Shown: positions 52,496 to 61,638 of the stretch, one piece after another
How positions within the stretch are numbered: the first letter of the stretch is position 1
How the letters are laid out: each line of letters opens with the position of its first letter
Assembly: GCF_003400205.1 (NCBI RefSeq)
Contig: NZ_QUQV01000001.1
Coordinates: 62,001 to 126,000, forward strand
Origin: Bacillus sp. HNG
GTDB lineage: Bacteria > Bacillota > Bacilli > Bacillales > Bacillaceae_L
Direction of reading: 5' to 3'
Length of the DNA: 64,000 nt
Made by a program: the position numbers and the translations under genes
The notes under the pieces: generated by a model
What the model was told of the DNA's origin: nothing
What the model saw: the letters and a program-made list of their open reading frames with translations, nothing else
The model's database searches: none

Positions 52496-54667
52496 ATGAA
52501 ATCACTTGTACTTGCAGAAAAACCTTCTGTTGGAAGAGACATTGCCCGAGTATTGAACTGTCATAAAAAAGGCAATGGCTTTTTTGAAGGGGATAAATAT
52601 ATCGTGACATGGGCACTTGGTCATCTAGTCACATTAGCAGACCCTGAAAAATATGGAGACCACTATAAAACATGGAAGCTAGAGGACCTTCCGATTATTC
52701 CCAATCCTTTAAGCCTAGTTGTCATTAAACAAACAGGCAAACAATATAGTGCTGTAAAAACGCAAATGAATCGTAAGGATGTCAATGAAATTATTATTGC
52801 AACAGATGCTGGTCGTGAAGGAGAACTTGTTGCAAGGTGGATTATTGAAAAATCAAACACTCGTAAGCCAATAAAACGATTATGGATTTCATCTGTTACG
52901 GATAAAGCAATTAAACAAGGATTTGCTACCTTAAAAAACGGGAAGGAATATGAGAATCTATATTCATCCGCTGTTGCACGTGCTGAAGCCGATTGGTTGG
53001 TGGGCATTAATGCAACAAGAGCATTAACGACAAAATTCAATGCACAACTTTCATGCGGAAGAGTGCAGACTCCGACCTTAGCAATTATCGCAAAACGCGA
53101 GGAAGAAATTCGGAATTTTAATCCAATACCTTATTATGAAATAAAAGCAACAACAGACGTCTTAACACTAAAGTGGCAACATGAAAAAACAAAGGAACAG
53201 CGAATTTTTAAAAAGGAAATTTCGTCATCTATTGTTCGTTCTCTTCACGGGCAGGATGCGAAAATCATCGATGTTCAAACTTCACAAAAGAAAAGCTATG
53301 CGCCACAGCTATATGATTTAACCGAGCTTCAACGTGATGCAAATAAACGGTTCGGTTTTTCAGCAAAGGAGACCTTAAATGTTCTCCAAAAGCTTTATGA
53401 ACAACATAAACTTGTCACGTACCCAAGGACTGATTCAAAATATCTCTCAACGGATATCATTGATACACTAAAGGATCGTATAGAAGGATGTATGGTGCAG
53501 CCATATGCTAAGCTTGGTGCAAAGATCTTGAAAAATGGAATTAAGACAAACAAATCGTTTGTAGACAATAGCAAGGTTACAGATCACCATGCCATTATCC
53601 CGACTGAGGAGCGTCCAAATCTACAAGCTTTATCTGCGAAAGAAGAAAAACTTTATGACTTGATCGTCAAGCGGTTTTTGGCTGTTTTTCTTCCACCATA
53701 TACCTATGAACAAAAAAACGTTCAAGCACATATTGGGAAGGAACTTTTCGTTGCAAAAGGGATTACGGTCACATCATTAGGTTGGAAAGAGGTCATCACT
53801 TCAATTGATGAGAATGAGGATGAAGGTCAAATTCCAGCATCCATTCAACCGGGAATGCTCCTTAATATTCTTGCTCTGAAGGAGATTGAAAAAGAAACAC
53901 AGCCACCGAAGCCATTCAATGAAGGTAGCTTACTTTCAGCGATGGAAAATCCGGCAAAATACATGGCAGGGGAAAGCAAGGATTTAATTGACACAATCGG
54001 CAAAACAGGTGGACTAGGTACGGTTGCAACACGTGCAGATATAATTGAAAAATTATTTAATACCTTTTTAATTGAAAAAAGAGGGCAAGACATTCACATC
54101 ACCAATAAGGGCAAACAGTTACTAGAACTTGTTCCAGATGATATGAAATCTCCAGTGTTATCGGCTGAGTGGGAGCAAAAACTTGAACAAATTGCGAAAG
54201 GTCGATTGAAAAAGAATGCGTTCATCTCAGATATTAAGCAATACACAAAAGAAGTAGTTTCAGATATCAAATCAAGCGATTCAAAGTTCAAGCATGACAA
54301 TATTACAGGTACAAAATGTCCAGAATGCGGAAAGTTGATGCTTGAGGTAAATGGAAAAAAAGGAAAAATGCTTGTCTGTCAAGATCGTGAGTGCGGCCAC
54401 CGTAAAAACATCGCCAAACTGACTAACGCGAGATGCCCGAACTGTCATAAAAAGATGGAATTGCGCGGGGAAGGGGAAGGACAATTATTCGTGTGTAAAT
54501 GTGGTCACCGCGAAAAACTATCTGCCTTCAACGAACGTCGCAAAAAGAACCAATCAGGAAAACTATCAAAAAGAGAAGTATCCAATTACATGAAAAAACA
54601 ACAAAAAGAAGAACCAATCAACACCGCCTTAGCGGACGCCCTCGCGAAACTAAAGCTAGATAAGTAG
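52496..54667 (+). CDS. topB: DNA topoisomerase III
   Basis: 723 residues, type IA topoisomerase. Toprim motif with Glu in LVLAEKPSVGRDIA, DAGREGELVARW, and the catalytic Tyr in TYPRTDSKYLS. The C-terminal end carries two short zinc-ribbon-like units (CPECGKLMLEVNGKKG... and CPNCHKKMEL, both with later Cys pairs) and a basic tail. GGAGGAG precedes the ATG. It decatenates DNA. Monocistronic. Confidence 0.95.
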   Translation: MKSLVLAEKPSVGRDIARVLNCHKKGNGFFEGDKYIVTWALGHLVTLADPEKYGDHYKTWKLEDLPIIPNPLSLVVIKQTGKQYSAVKTQMNRKDVNEIIIATDAGREGELVARWIIEKSNTRKPIKRLWISSVTDKAIKQGFATLKNGKEYENLYSSAVARAEADWLVGINATRALTTKFNAQLSCGRVQTPTLAIIAKREEEIRNFNPIPYYEIKATTDVLTLKWQHEKTKEQRIFKKEISSSIVRSLHGQDAKIIDVQTSQKKSYAPQLYDLTELQRDANKRFGFSAKETLNVLQKLYEQHKLVTYPRTDSKYLSTDIIDTLKDRIEGCMVQPYAKLGAKILKNGIKTNKSFVDNSKVTDHHAIIPTEERPNLQALSAKEEKLYDLIVKRFLAVFLPPYTYEQKNVQAHIGKELFVAKGITVTSLGWKEVITSIDENEDEGQIPASIQPGMLLNILALKEIEKETQPPKPFNEGSLLSAMENPAKYMAGESKDLIDTIGKTGGLGTVATRADIIEKLFNTFLIEKRGQDIHITNKGKQLLELVPDDMKSPVLSAEWEQKLEQIAKGRLKKNAFISDIKQYTKEVVSDIKSSDSKFKHDNITGTKCPECGKLMLEVNGKKGKMLVCQDRECGHRKNIAKLTNARCPNCHKKMELRGEGEGQLFVCKCGHREKLSAFNERRKKNQSGKLSKREVSNYMKKQQKEEPINTALADALAKLKLDK

Positions 54668-54671
54668 AACC

Positions 54672-54708
54672 AGGGGGCCATGGGGACGGTTCCTGTGGTT
54701 CCACCGAA
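54672..54708. repeat. REP-like GGGGACGGTTC element (copy 2)
   Basis: CCATGGGGACGGTTCCTGTGG shares GGGGACGGTTC with the element at 17591-17625, in the opposite orientation. It follows topB at once and is flanked by a CCAC/GTGG pairing. Probably a dispersed short element. Confidence 0.45.
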
Positions 54709-54738
54709 CTGAATTTTGTCCCAATCCCAATGTAACAT

Positions 54739-54775
54739 AAGAAACCTGAGTCCCATCAAGAGGCTCAGGTTTCTT
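54739..54775. terminator. Bidirectional terminator
   Basis: 12-bp stem AAGAAACCTGAG/CTCAGGTTTCTT with 13-nt loop, between topB and the convergent protease gene. Confidence 0.8.
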
Positions 54776-54780
54776 CAGCA

Positions 54781-56607
54781 TTATTTTTTCTTTCCCTCAT
54801 TTGTGCTGTAATAGAATTTAGCAGTAAGGGAACCATCTTCATTTTCAACAATATCAGTTACATGGATTCCGGAATTTGCAGGTGTTGAGCCGTAGCCTTT
54901 CCAGAAATAATAGGAACCAGTATGAACATTACTTGAGACAGGTGTGATTTCATCTCCTGTTTTGAAGAAATCACCTGCATCTCCACGGTTTACATATTTT
55001 TCGAGATCATATTTTCCATCTGCTTGTAGCACTGATAATCCGTAGTGTGTAACTTTTGTACCATTACTAGCTGTTTGGGATTGATTGTATTGGAATCTCT
55101 TATTCATCCAGTTGGCTACATTGTTCGGTCGAAAACCGGCAGTTTGGTATAAATTGATAATATTTTCATCAACATGCCATGCAACTAACCCATGTGAATC
55201 TTCACCTTGGCGGATTAAGCCTTGGTTAAAGCCGCTTTGTTGGACATTTTCGAATAAGAAATATTCAGTGCCGTTTGAACCAGGTACTTCCATTTTTACA
55301 ATACCGTTGTTATCGTCAGCTTGATCAATAGAAGGTAATGTGATTTCTTGAACACCATCCTCTGGACTTACTTCGATTGGATGAGCCCAACCTAAGAAAA
55401 TCTTTGAGAATGGATCGAAATGTGTAGGTGAATTCCCATTGTACTGTAAGGCATCAGGGTATCGCATCCAGGAACCACCCGACATCATTGAATAGTTGCC
55501 AGTACCTTCAGAATTATATGCAGTATCATAGAAATCAGGTAAACCTAACGCATGTCCGAATTCATGGGCATATACACCAACCTGTGCAGGGTATGGGCCG
55601 GTAATGAACGCATCATCATATTCACCCGTTGCCGCATCAAAACCTGCCACATTTCCACCAATAGCTGGTTGGATGTTATAGTTGTTAACGACTACACCAT
55701 CATAGGTCATATCTTCTGCAATCGTTCTTTCAATCCATTCCGATTGACTCATGCCTGCATGAACATCTGCTGGTTTACCAGTTTCGTAGTATTTGCCATA
55801 ATATAAAGCACTTAAAATGTTCCATTTATGGGACCAAAATTGAGCTGGGTCTCGGCTCCATTCGGCTCCAGTACCTTCATGAACGACGAAGACATTAGGA
55901 ACTTCACCGTCAATTGCGTATTGGGAGAAATCTATTTGATCGTCTGCAGCTTTAAGCAGGTCGCGGACAAATTCTCCCGTATGGGCATCACCATTTACAT
56001 TTCCTAACACATACTTTCCATTTTCAGCATATGTTCCATCTTGATCCAGATAGTATGAGGCCCCTTTAGGAAGCTCGACCCAAACAAGGTCAGCGCCGTC
56101 ATGTACAAGATTAACTTTTCCGTAGCTAGATTCTTTATAAGCATTTTGCATGGTGCGATCTTTCGGCACATTTGTTCCATCGTATTCTTTAAACGCATCA
56201 AGTTCATACGGATTGTATTCAGTTCCAAAGATTAGGTCCTCATAATACTTTGCTGGAACCTGCCCCTCTAAGTCTCCTAAAGGCTCGTCACCATCCTTAT
56301 ATTTTGCTAGAATAACCAGTACGGGTACATCTCCATTTGCTGCTTTGTAGGCAACATGGTTATCACCAGCTTGTTGGAACTTCTTCCCGTGGTTCGCGAT
56401 TTGCTCAGCTGGATCTGTCTTTGAAACTTCGAATCCTAGTTCTTTGGCCTTTTCAGCTAGTTCAGGAGTCGCTGCAACATAATGAGCAAGACTCAAGTCA
56501 TATTTTGTAGATTTTGAAGAAGTAGAATCAATTACTTGAAATCCTGAAAGCAATACACCACCAGCTAAAGCAAGCGTTAATCCTGTTTTTGAAAGTACCT
56601 TTAACAA
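54781..56607 (-). CDS. Secreted M6 metalloprotease, immune inhibitor A-like (short form)
   Basis: About 608 residues. TTG 56607 is preferred: AAAGGAG lies 8 nt upstream, while the GTG at 56613 is too close. The signal peptide (LSKTGLTLALAGGVLLSGFQ) is followed by the pro-region, and the zinc motif HEFGHALGLPDFYD identifies peptidase M6. It breaks off about 180 residues before the normal InhA length (about 795 in the B. cereus group), lacking most of the C-terminal domain, yet the end FYYSTNEGKKK shows no frameshift. Secreted and presumably exported; the start lies beyond a 250-bp gap with no second gene. Confidence 0.82.
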   Translation of the reverse strand: MLKVLSKTGLTLALAGGVLLSGFQVIDSTSSKSTKYDLSLAHYVAATPELAEKAKELGFEVSKTDPAEQIANHGKKFQQAGDNHVAYKAANGDVPVLVILAKYKDGDEPLGDLEGQVPAKYYEDLIFGTEYNPYELDAFKEYDGTNVPKDRTMQNAYKESSYGKVNLVHDGADLVWVELPKGASYYLDQDGTYAENGKYVLGNVNGDAHTGEFVRDLLKAADDQIDFSQYAIDGEVPNVFVVHEGTGAEWSRDPAQFWSHKWNILSALYYGKYYETGKPADVHAGMSQSEWIERTIAEDMTYDGVVVNNYNIQPAIGGNVAGFDAATGEYDDAFITGPYPAQVGVYAHEFGHALGLPDFYDTAYNSEGTGNYSMMSGGSWMRYPDALQYNGNSPTHFDPFSKIFLGWAHPIEVSPEDGVQEITLPSIDQADDNNGIVKMEVPGSNGTEYFLFENVQQSGFNQGLIRQGEDSHGLVAWHVDENIINLYQTAGFRPNNVANWMNKRFQYNQSQTASNGTKVTHYGLSVLQADGKYDLEKYVNRGDAGDFFKTGDEITPVSSNVHTGSYYFWKGYGSTPANSGIHVTDIVENEDGSLTAKFYYSTNEGKKK

Positions 56608-56859
56608 TAACACCACTCCTTTATGTATGATAGGAAAAATATAACAGAATATTTAGAAATTCGTAAGAATCCTTAGTCCTATTAGTCCATGTATCCTAAT
56701 TCCCAATCTTTTACACATCGATAAAAAGTCATAGATTCCTAGTTATAAAGGCTTGGGAGCTTGTTCTTAGTCTGTTCACATCTTTCTTTGTCAAAATGCA
56801 GGTGAATACATGATAAAAATAGAAGATAATAGTACACATAAATTTCAAGGAGAATTTTT

Positions 56860-57741
56860 ATGAGAACTGAACAGGAAATGATGGATTTAATTTTGGGTAT
56901 TGCAAAGAATGATGAACGGATTCGTGCGGTTTATATGAATGGTTCCAGAACTAACCAAAATGTTCCGAAAGACATTTTCCAAGATTACGACATTGTATAT
57001 GTAGTCACGGAAACTGAATCATTTTTAAAAGAGGAGAACTGGATTCGTATTTTTGGTGAATTAATCATGCTACAAGAACCGGACAAAAATAATCAAACAT
57101 GGGGTGAACAAGTAGATGTTTATCCATCCTATGGTTATTTAATGCTTTTTAAAGATGGAAATCGAATCGATCTTCATATTGAAACGAAAGAAAATATGCT
57201 TATTGAATACGAAAATGACAAACTTACCGTTCCATTATTGGATAAAGACAATATACTACCATCAATTTCTGGCCCAACAGATATTGATTATCATGTTAAC
57301 AAACCTACTGAGTCACATTATTTAAGTACTTGTAATGATTTTTGGTGGTGTTTGCAAAATGTAGCGAAAGGAATCTGGCGTGACGAATTACCATACGCGA
57401 AACAAATGTTTGAACTTGTTATCAGGACACATTTAGATCAAATGGTTTCGTGGTGGATTGGATGTGAAACCAATTTTCAAGTGTCGGTTGGAAAGATGGG
57501 GAAGTATTTTAAAAATCATCTTCCTGATACGTATTGGCAGGAGTATGAAAGAACATACTCCGATCATAATTATGAGAGTTTCTGGATTTCTATATTTGAC
57601 ACCTGTGAATTATTTAGAAGATTAGCAAAAGAAGTTGCAGAAAACCTAAGATTTGTATATCCAATTAAGGATGATAGAAACATGACTAACTATTTAAAAC
57701 ATGTGAGAAATTTACCGAAGGATGCAAAGAAGATATATTAA
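56860..57741 (+). CDS. Aminoglycoside 6-adenylyltransferase-like (ANT(6)/AadK family)
   Basis: 293 residues with the nucleotidyltransferase motif NGSRTNQN followed by QDYDIVYVV (GSx, DxD), and GEQVDVYPSYGYLMLFKDG, FWWCLQNVAKGIWRDELPYAK and RFVYPIKDDR typical of the ANT(6) family. B. subtilis AadK, a chromosomal member, gives low-level streptomycin resistance. No flanking mobile element is seen, so it looks like an intrinsic gene. AAGGAG lies before the ATG. Confidence 0.85.
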   Translation: MRTEQEMMDLILGIAKNDERIRAVYMNGSRTNQNVPKDIFQDYDIVYVVTETESFLKEENWIRIFGELIMLQEPDKNNQTWGEQVDVYPSYGYLMLFKDGNRIDLHIETKENMLIEYENDKLTVPLLDKDNILPSISGPTDIDYHVNKPTESHYLSTCNDFWWCLQNVAKGIWRDELPYAKQMFELVIRTHLDQMVSWWIGCETNFQVSVGKMGKYFKNHLPDTYWQEYERTYSDHNYESFWISIFDTCELFRRLAKEVAENLRFVYPIKDDRNMTNYLKHVRNLPKDAKKIY

Positions 57742-57821
57742 TTTATATTAAACAACAACGATATGAATCCCATTTATAGCATATATATTTGGTAATGAAC
57801 AAAAGTCGAGGTATTTACAAT

Positions 57822-60188
57822 ATGGATGATGGATTTAAAAAGAATGCCGAAATTAGGTATAAGCTAGCAGAGAAAAAGGCCGCTCAGTATTTTCAAACGC
57901 TATATAGGGATGTCAAGGAAGAGAATTATATTTCAGCCCTCAAAAAAGACATTCATTCTTGGAAGCAGCAGCATATTTATCATTCGCTATTTCCTTTTGG
58001 GACGAAGGCGAAGAGAGAAACTCATACAGATGATTATGACAGTTATATAAAATGGCTAAATTACACAGGGAAATTAGAAAAATACTTAGATCGAAGTATT
58101 TCCTATATTTTTATGAGAGACATAGGAAAAGACCTAACGTCCATGGATACACAAACAAGAATTCAAAACGTGGTTACCCATTTGAAAGATCAATTGATTC
58201 AAACAACATCTAACGATAAAAACGAAGAATCCACTCTTTTTAGTATCACTGGATTGTACAGGTGGGGTCAAAAGGAGGGGATTGAATCCACCATTATTTG
58301 GTTAATCGATAAGTTAAAGAATGTATCTAGGAATATACCAGAGGGAATGGATGCTACACATTCCAGAAGGAAGTTACTAAAAATCATCGCTGGAGTTGTC
58401 ATCAATGAAATGGAAGAACTCGAAAAAAATCTCTCAGGTGATGATCGTTCGAAAAAACTTGATACCGCTATCCGATTAGGCTATGCCTATGGTCTTACTT
58501 ATCCTTTTATTGATGATCTTTTGGATGCCACGGTTTTATCAAGTGTAGAGAAAAAGAAATATTCTAATCTGATACGTACCACACTGTTAACCGAGTCTGT
58601 GCCACCTTTGGGTGAATGGAAAGGAAAAAATAAGGAATTACTAGAATTTATACATTCAGAACTTACAGAAGCCTTTCAGTACATTAAGAACAAGCAGTCC
58701 AAAGAAACCGTACATTCTTTTTTCGAACAATCTTTTGTGTTTTTTCATTCCCAAGAAGTCGATCGAGAGAAAAATCTTTCAAATGAAACGTACACAAATG
58801 AAGATTTATATATTCCCATTATGATTAAATCCTCTTCTTCACGATTGATTGTTCGTTCTCTACTTCGTGCTCCCAAAGATAAAGATTTAGACAATCGGGT
58901 TTTCTATTATGGAATCTATAATCAGCTTGCAGACGATTTTGCCGATATGTTCTCGGACATGGAGGAAGGTGCGGTAACCCCGTATACCTACTATTTAAAA
59001 TATCACAAGCAGCGTAATGATTTAGTGAACCCATTTGCATTATATTGGGCTGTGATTTCTTATTTGATCCACAACGTATATCGATCCGATTCAAAAGCAA
59101 TGGAAATCATATTAGACCGAGCCATCAATGGATTAAAACGATTCAAAAAGCGGGTCGGGAGTAAAGTCTATGAAGAGGTTATGGAGATATTTGCTATCAG
59201 TCATTCATCCTTTACTCAGTTGATTCAAAAAATGGTGCGAAAAGCAGATGATGTTGATTTCTTTGATAAACTCTTACGTGATCATATGGTCACCAATTTG
59301 AAAAACGAACAAAAAGAGCAGGAAGATTTTTCTGAATTGATTGATGATGTCCGTACAAAAATTAATGAACATTTGCACATTAAAGTGATAGATTCTTCTC
59401 CGATAACTGATGCCGCAAATTACAGTCTCAATGGAGACGGGAAAAGGTTGAGGCCTATCGTTGCCTGGATGATGGGTGTCAAGGAATATGGATTAACTGA
59501 AAAAGCTATTTTTCCACTTTTGAAATCTATTGAGTACATGCATACAGCTTCTTTAATTTATGACGATCTTCCATCACAAGATAATGCAAACTTTCGAAGG
59601 GGTCAACCAACTGTCCATCAATCCTACAATACCGCTGTAGCGGAATTAACAGGCCTTTTTCTGACACAAAGAGCGGTAGTTGAGCAAGCCTCACTCACGC
59701 ATTTTGATACGAAGAGAGTACTTAAACTTATCCAATACTCGGCTGAGAGCACAATGGATATGTGCAAAGGGCAAGTGATGGATTTAGAGTCTAGAGGAAA
59801 ATCATTATCGCTTGAACAACTCAATCAATTGTGCTTTTTAAAAACGGGAAAGGGATTTGAAGCTGCTCTTATCATGCCTTCTATTCTTGCAAATGTAGAT
59901 GAAAATCAGATTGAAGCTTTAAAAAGGTTTGCGTATCATGGAGGTATTGCTTTTCAAATCAAAGATGATTTATTAGATGTAGAAGGGACAAAAGATTTAA
60001 TCGGAAAATCGATTGGTAAAGATGCAGAAAACAATCATTCAACGTTTGTCTCGATTCTTGGAGTGGAAGCTGCAAAAAAAGAAATGTGGGAACATTATTG
60101 TCTCGCAATGGAAGCATTGCAAGAAATTCAACTTAAAAGTACATTTTTAAAACAAATATTGAATTATTTTGTACAAAGAGACCGTTAA
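57822..60188 (+). CDS. Large polyprenyl synthetase fusion protein
   Basis: About 788 residues from ATG 57822, after GAGGT (9-nt gap); a TTG 57789 start would give 799. The C-terminal 290 residues are a complete trans-prenyltransferase: GKRLRP (540-545), the first Asp motif DDLPSQD (581-587) with RRGQPT, and the second Asp motif QIKDDLLD (Asp 715-719). The N-terminal 500 residues are not a normal part of the family but carry two more Asp-rich motifs, YPFIDDLLD (about 228-235) and QLADDFAD (about 368-375), both with the look of prenyl-synthase or terpene-synthase metal sites. It may be a fused prenyl-synthase and terpene-synthase-like enzyme. Confidence 0.8.
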   Translation: MDDGFKKNAEIRYKLAEKKAAQYFQTLYRDVKEENYISALKKDIHSWKQQHIYHSLFPFGTKAKRETHTDDYDSYIKWLNYTGKLEKYLDRSISYIFMRDIGKDLTSMDTQTRIQNVVTHLKDQLIQTTSNDKNEESTLFSITGLYRWGQKEGIESTIIWLIDKLKNVSRNIPEGMDATHSRRKLLKIIAGVVINEMEELEKNLSGDDRSKKLDTAIRLGYAYGLTYPFIDDLLDATVLSSVEKKKYSNLIRTTLLTESVPPLGEWKGKNKELLEFIHSELTEAFQYIKNKQSKETVHSFFEQSFVFFHSQEVDREKNLSNETYTNEDLYIPIMIKSSSSRLIVRSLLRAPKDKDLDNRVFYYGIYNQLADDFADMFSDMEEGAVTPYTYYLKYHKQRNDLVNPFALYWAVISYLIHNVYRSDSKAMEIILDRAINGLKRFKKRVGSKVYEEVMEIFAISHSSFTQLIQKMVRKADDVDFFDKLLRDHMVTNLKNEQKEQEDFSELIDDVRTKINEHLHIKVIDSSPITDAANYSLNGDGKRLRPIVAWMMGVKEYGLTEKAIFPLLKSIEYMHTASLIYDDLPSQDNANFRRGQPTVHQSYNTAVAELTGLFLTQRAVVEQASLTHFDTKRVLKLIQYSAESTMDMCKGQVMDLESRGKSLSLEQLNQLCFLKTGKGFEAALIMPSILANVDENQIEALKRFAYHGGIAFQIKDDLLDVEGTKDLIGKSIGKDAENNHSTFVSILGVEAAKKEMWEHYCLAMEALQEIQLKSTFLKQILNYFVQRDR

Positions 60189-60196
60189 TAGGAATG

Positions 60197-60227
60197 CCTG
60201 CCCTTTGAAACTAGGGCGGGTTTTTTT
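60197..60227 (+). terminator. Terminator of the polyprenyl synthetase gene
   Basis: 8-bp stem CCTGCCCT/AGGGCGGG (one G-U pair), 8-nt loop, T7 run. Confidence 0.85.
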
Positions 60228-60334
60228 ATTTTCTTGAATACCTAGGTAAAAGCACATTTCATAGGTACAAGTTGAAAGGCATAAGCCTACCGAATAGGAT
60301 GATAGTAGCCTATGAATAAGGAGTGATTTATAAA

Positions 60335-60832
60335 ATGTATTATCACGATCCAAACACTTTAATGGCGTCATCACTACCATACTATACAGATATTGATTAT
60401 TATAACGAGTATGAAAGACAAATGGGTTCATTCTTGCCACCATTCGGAGGAGGTTCTATTATGCCTCCATTTGGACCACCAAGTCAAGGCCCAGGGGGAG
60501 TGCCACCTTTTGGAACGCCAAGTCAAGGCCCAGGAGGAATGCCACCTTTTGGAACCCCAGGTCAAGGACAGGGAGTAGGAGCACCGACAGCACCGCCACC
60601 ATCTTTTGTTCCACAGCAAACACAACAAGCACAAGCGTTTGCAGTCGACCCAGGTAGTATTAGAGGATGTTTATTCAGGTACACCTATGTCTGGTTGAAA
60701 GGTCGAGATCAATTCTGGTTCTATCCAACATTTGTTGGTAGAAGATCTGTCTCCGGTTATAGATGGACTGGTTTTCGATGGATGTATTTCGGAATTAGCC
60801 TAAGACAAATCCAATCTTTTACGTGTTTTTAA
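60335..60832 (+). CDS. Pro/Gly-repeat protein, possible spore surface protein (165 aa)
   Basis: ATG 60335 follows AAGGAGTGA. Residues 1-35 are Tyr- and acid-rich (YYHDPNTLMASSLPYYTDID). About 35-80 hold imperfect repeats of PPFGxPSQGPGGx (three copies), then a Gln/Pro linker, then a compact aromatic C terminus (GCLFRYTYVWLKGRDQFWFY, SVSGYRWTGFRWMYFGISLR). The C-terminal part recalls the YdhR/YmxG-like domain of small Bacillus exported proteins. No signal peptide. A coat or exosporium role is an inference. Confidence 0.75.
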   Translation: MYYHDPNTLMASSLPYYTDIDYYNEYERQMGSFLPPFGGGSIMPPFGPPSQGPGGVPPFGTPSQGPGGMPPFGTPGQGQGVGAPTAPPPSFVPQQTQQAQAFAVDPGSIRGCLFRYTYVWLKGRDQFWFYPTFVGRRSVSGYRWTGFRWMYFGISLRQIQSFTCF

Positions 60833-60837
60833 TGGAA

Positions 60838-61034
60838 TTAGTGTGACACAGAATTTTTCTTCAAGAGAAATATTTCTCTAATCAGAGAACCTATTATTCC
60901 GGAAGCTACGATTACCAGAATGAGATTAACCAATCGAACAAAGGCAAAAGGAGAGTATAGGACGATTAAACTATTTAAGATAACAATGATTCCAATAAAA
61001 AATCGCTAAAATAGATACTTGTGCGTAATTTCAT
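60838..61034 (-). pseudogene. Frameshifted small membrane protein gene
   Basis: Start ATG 61034 after AAGGAGAG reads MKLRTSIYFSDF and then stops after 19 codons. A second frame continues at once from a TAG at the same place and reads FIGIIVILNSLIVLYSPF, then LILVIVASGIIGSLIREIFL to the stop at 60838: two membrane helices. One base missing or gained near the T6 run (about 61000) would join them. The length of 197 nt is two bases off a whole number of codons. Pseudogene or sequencing error. Confidence 0.65.
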
Positions 61035-61053
61035 GTTCAACTCTCCTTGTAAC

Positions 61054-61494
61054 TTAGATTAATTTTTTCACCATCACAATATGTGGACCAATCGGTGGAT
61101 AATCAAAGACCTCCCCATATGGTCTAAAGCCCAACTTTTCATAATACCCTTGTACATTTGTTCTACCCATGCACCATAGAAGTTCCGTCCCCTTATCCTT
61201 TAGTATATTTTCTGCAAAATTAACAACTTCTCGTCCAGCACCTAGCTTTCGATATTCCTCATGTGTTGCCATAGCCCTAAGACGATATTGTTTTCTACTT
61301 GAAAATTCTTCGTTTACTACAGCACAAAAGGAAGCAATGCTAATTAAATTCTCCTCATAAAATGCTCCCACATGGAATGCGCCTTCTTGATAATCTGTAT
61401 CATACATGCAAGATTCCATTGGCTGGTGGGGTCGGAGAATGCTATGTCTTAAATCATAAGTCATTTCTGGTTCGATTTTTTTCATCACTAACAT
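61054..61494 (-). CDS. GNAT family N-acetyltransferase
   Basis: 146 residues. The acetyl-CoA-binding region is YRLRAMATHEEYRKLGAGREVVNFAENIL (motif A, R/Q-x-x-G-x-G/A), followed by LLWCMGRTNVQGYYEKLGF, typical of GNAT motif B. GGAGGA lies 5 nt before the ATG. The substrate is unknown; no partner gene identifies it. Confidence 0.85.
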   Translation of the reverse strand: MLVMKKIEPEMTYDLRHSILRPHQPMESCMYDTDYQEGAFHVGAFYEENLISIASFCAVVNEEFSSRKQYRLRAMATHEEYRKLGAGREVVNFAENILKDKGTELLWCMGRTNVQGYYEKLGFRPYGEVFDYPPIGPHIVMVKKLI

Positions 61495-61638
61495 GATTTT
61501 CCTCCATTTAAAAATGATTTATATAACAATTCTATTATTATTTTTAATTTCCTTCATACCTTTTGAAAGGAATAAAAAGGAATTTATCAAAAATTGTAGA
61601 ATGTAGGTTTTGTAGAGTTATGTTTAGAGGTGGTATTC

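Noticed and set aside
56860-57741. Mobile resistance island
   Set aside because: The ANT(6)-type gene has no transposase, integrase or inverted repeat next to it and has base composition like its neighbours.
60428-60634. Minus-strand Trp/Ser-rich frame over the Pro/Gly protein
   Set aside because: It is the complement of the Pro/Gly repeat and has no ribosome site.
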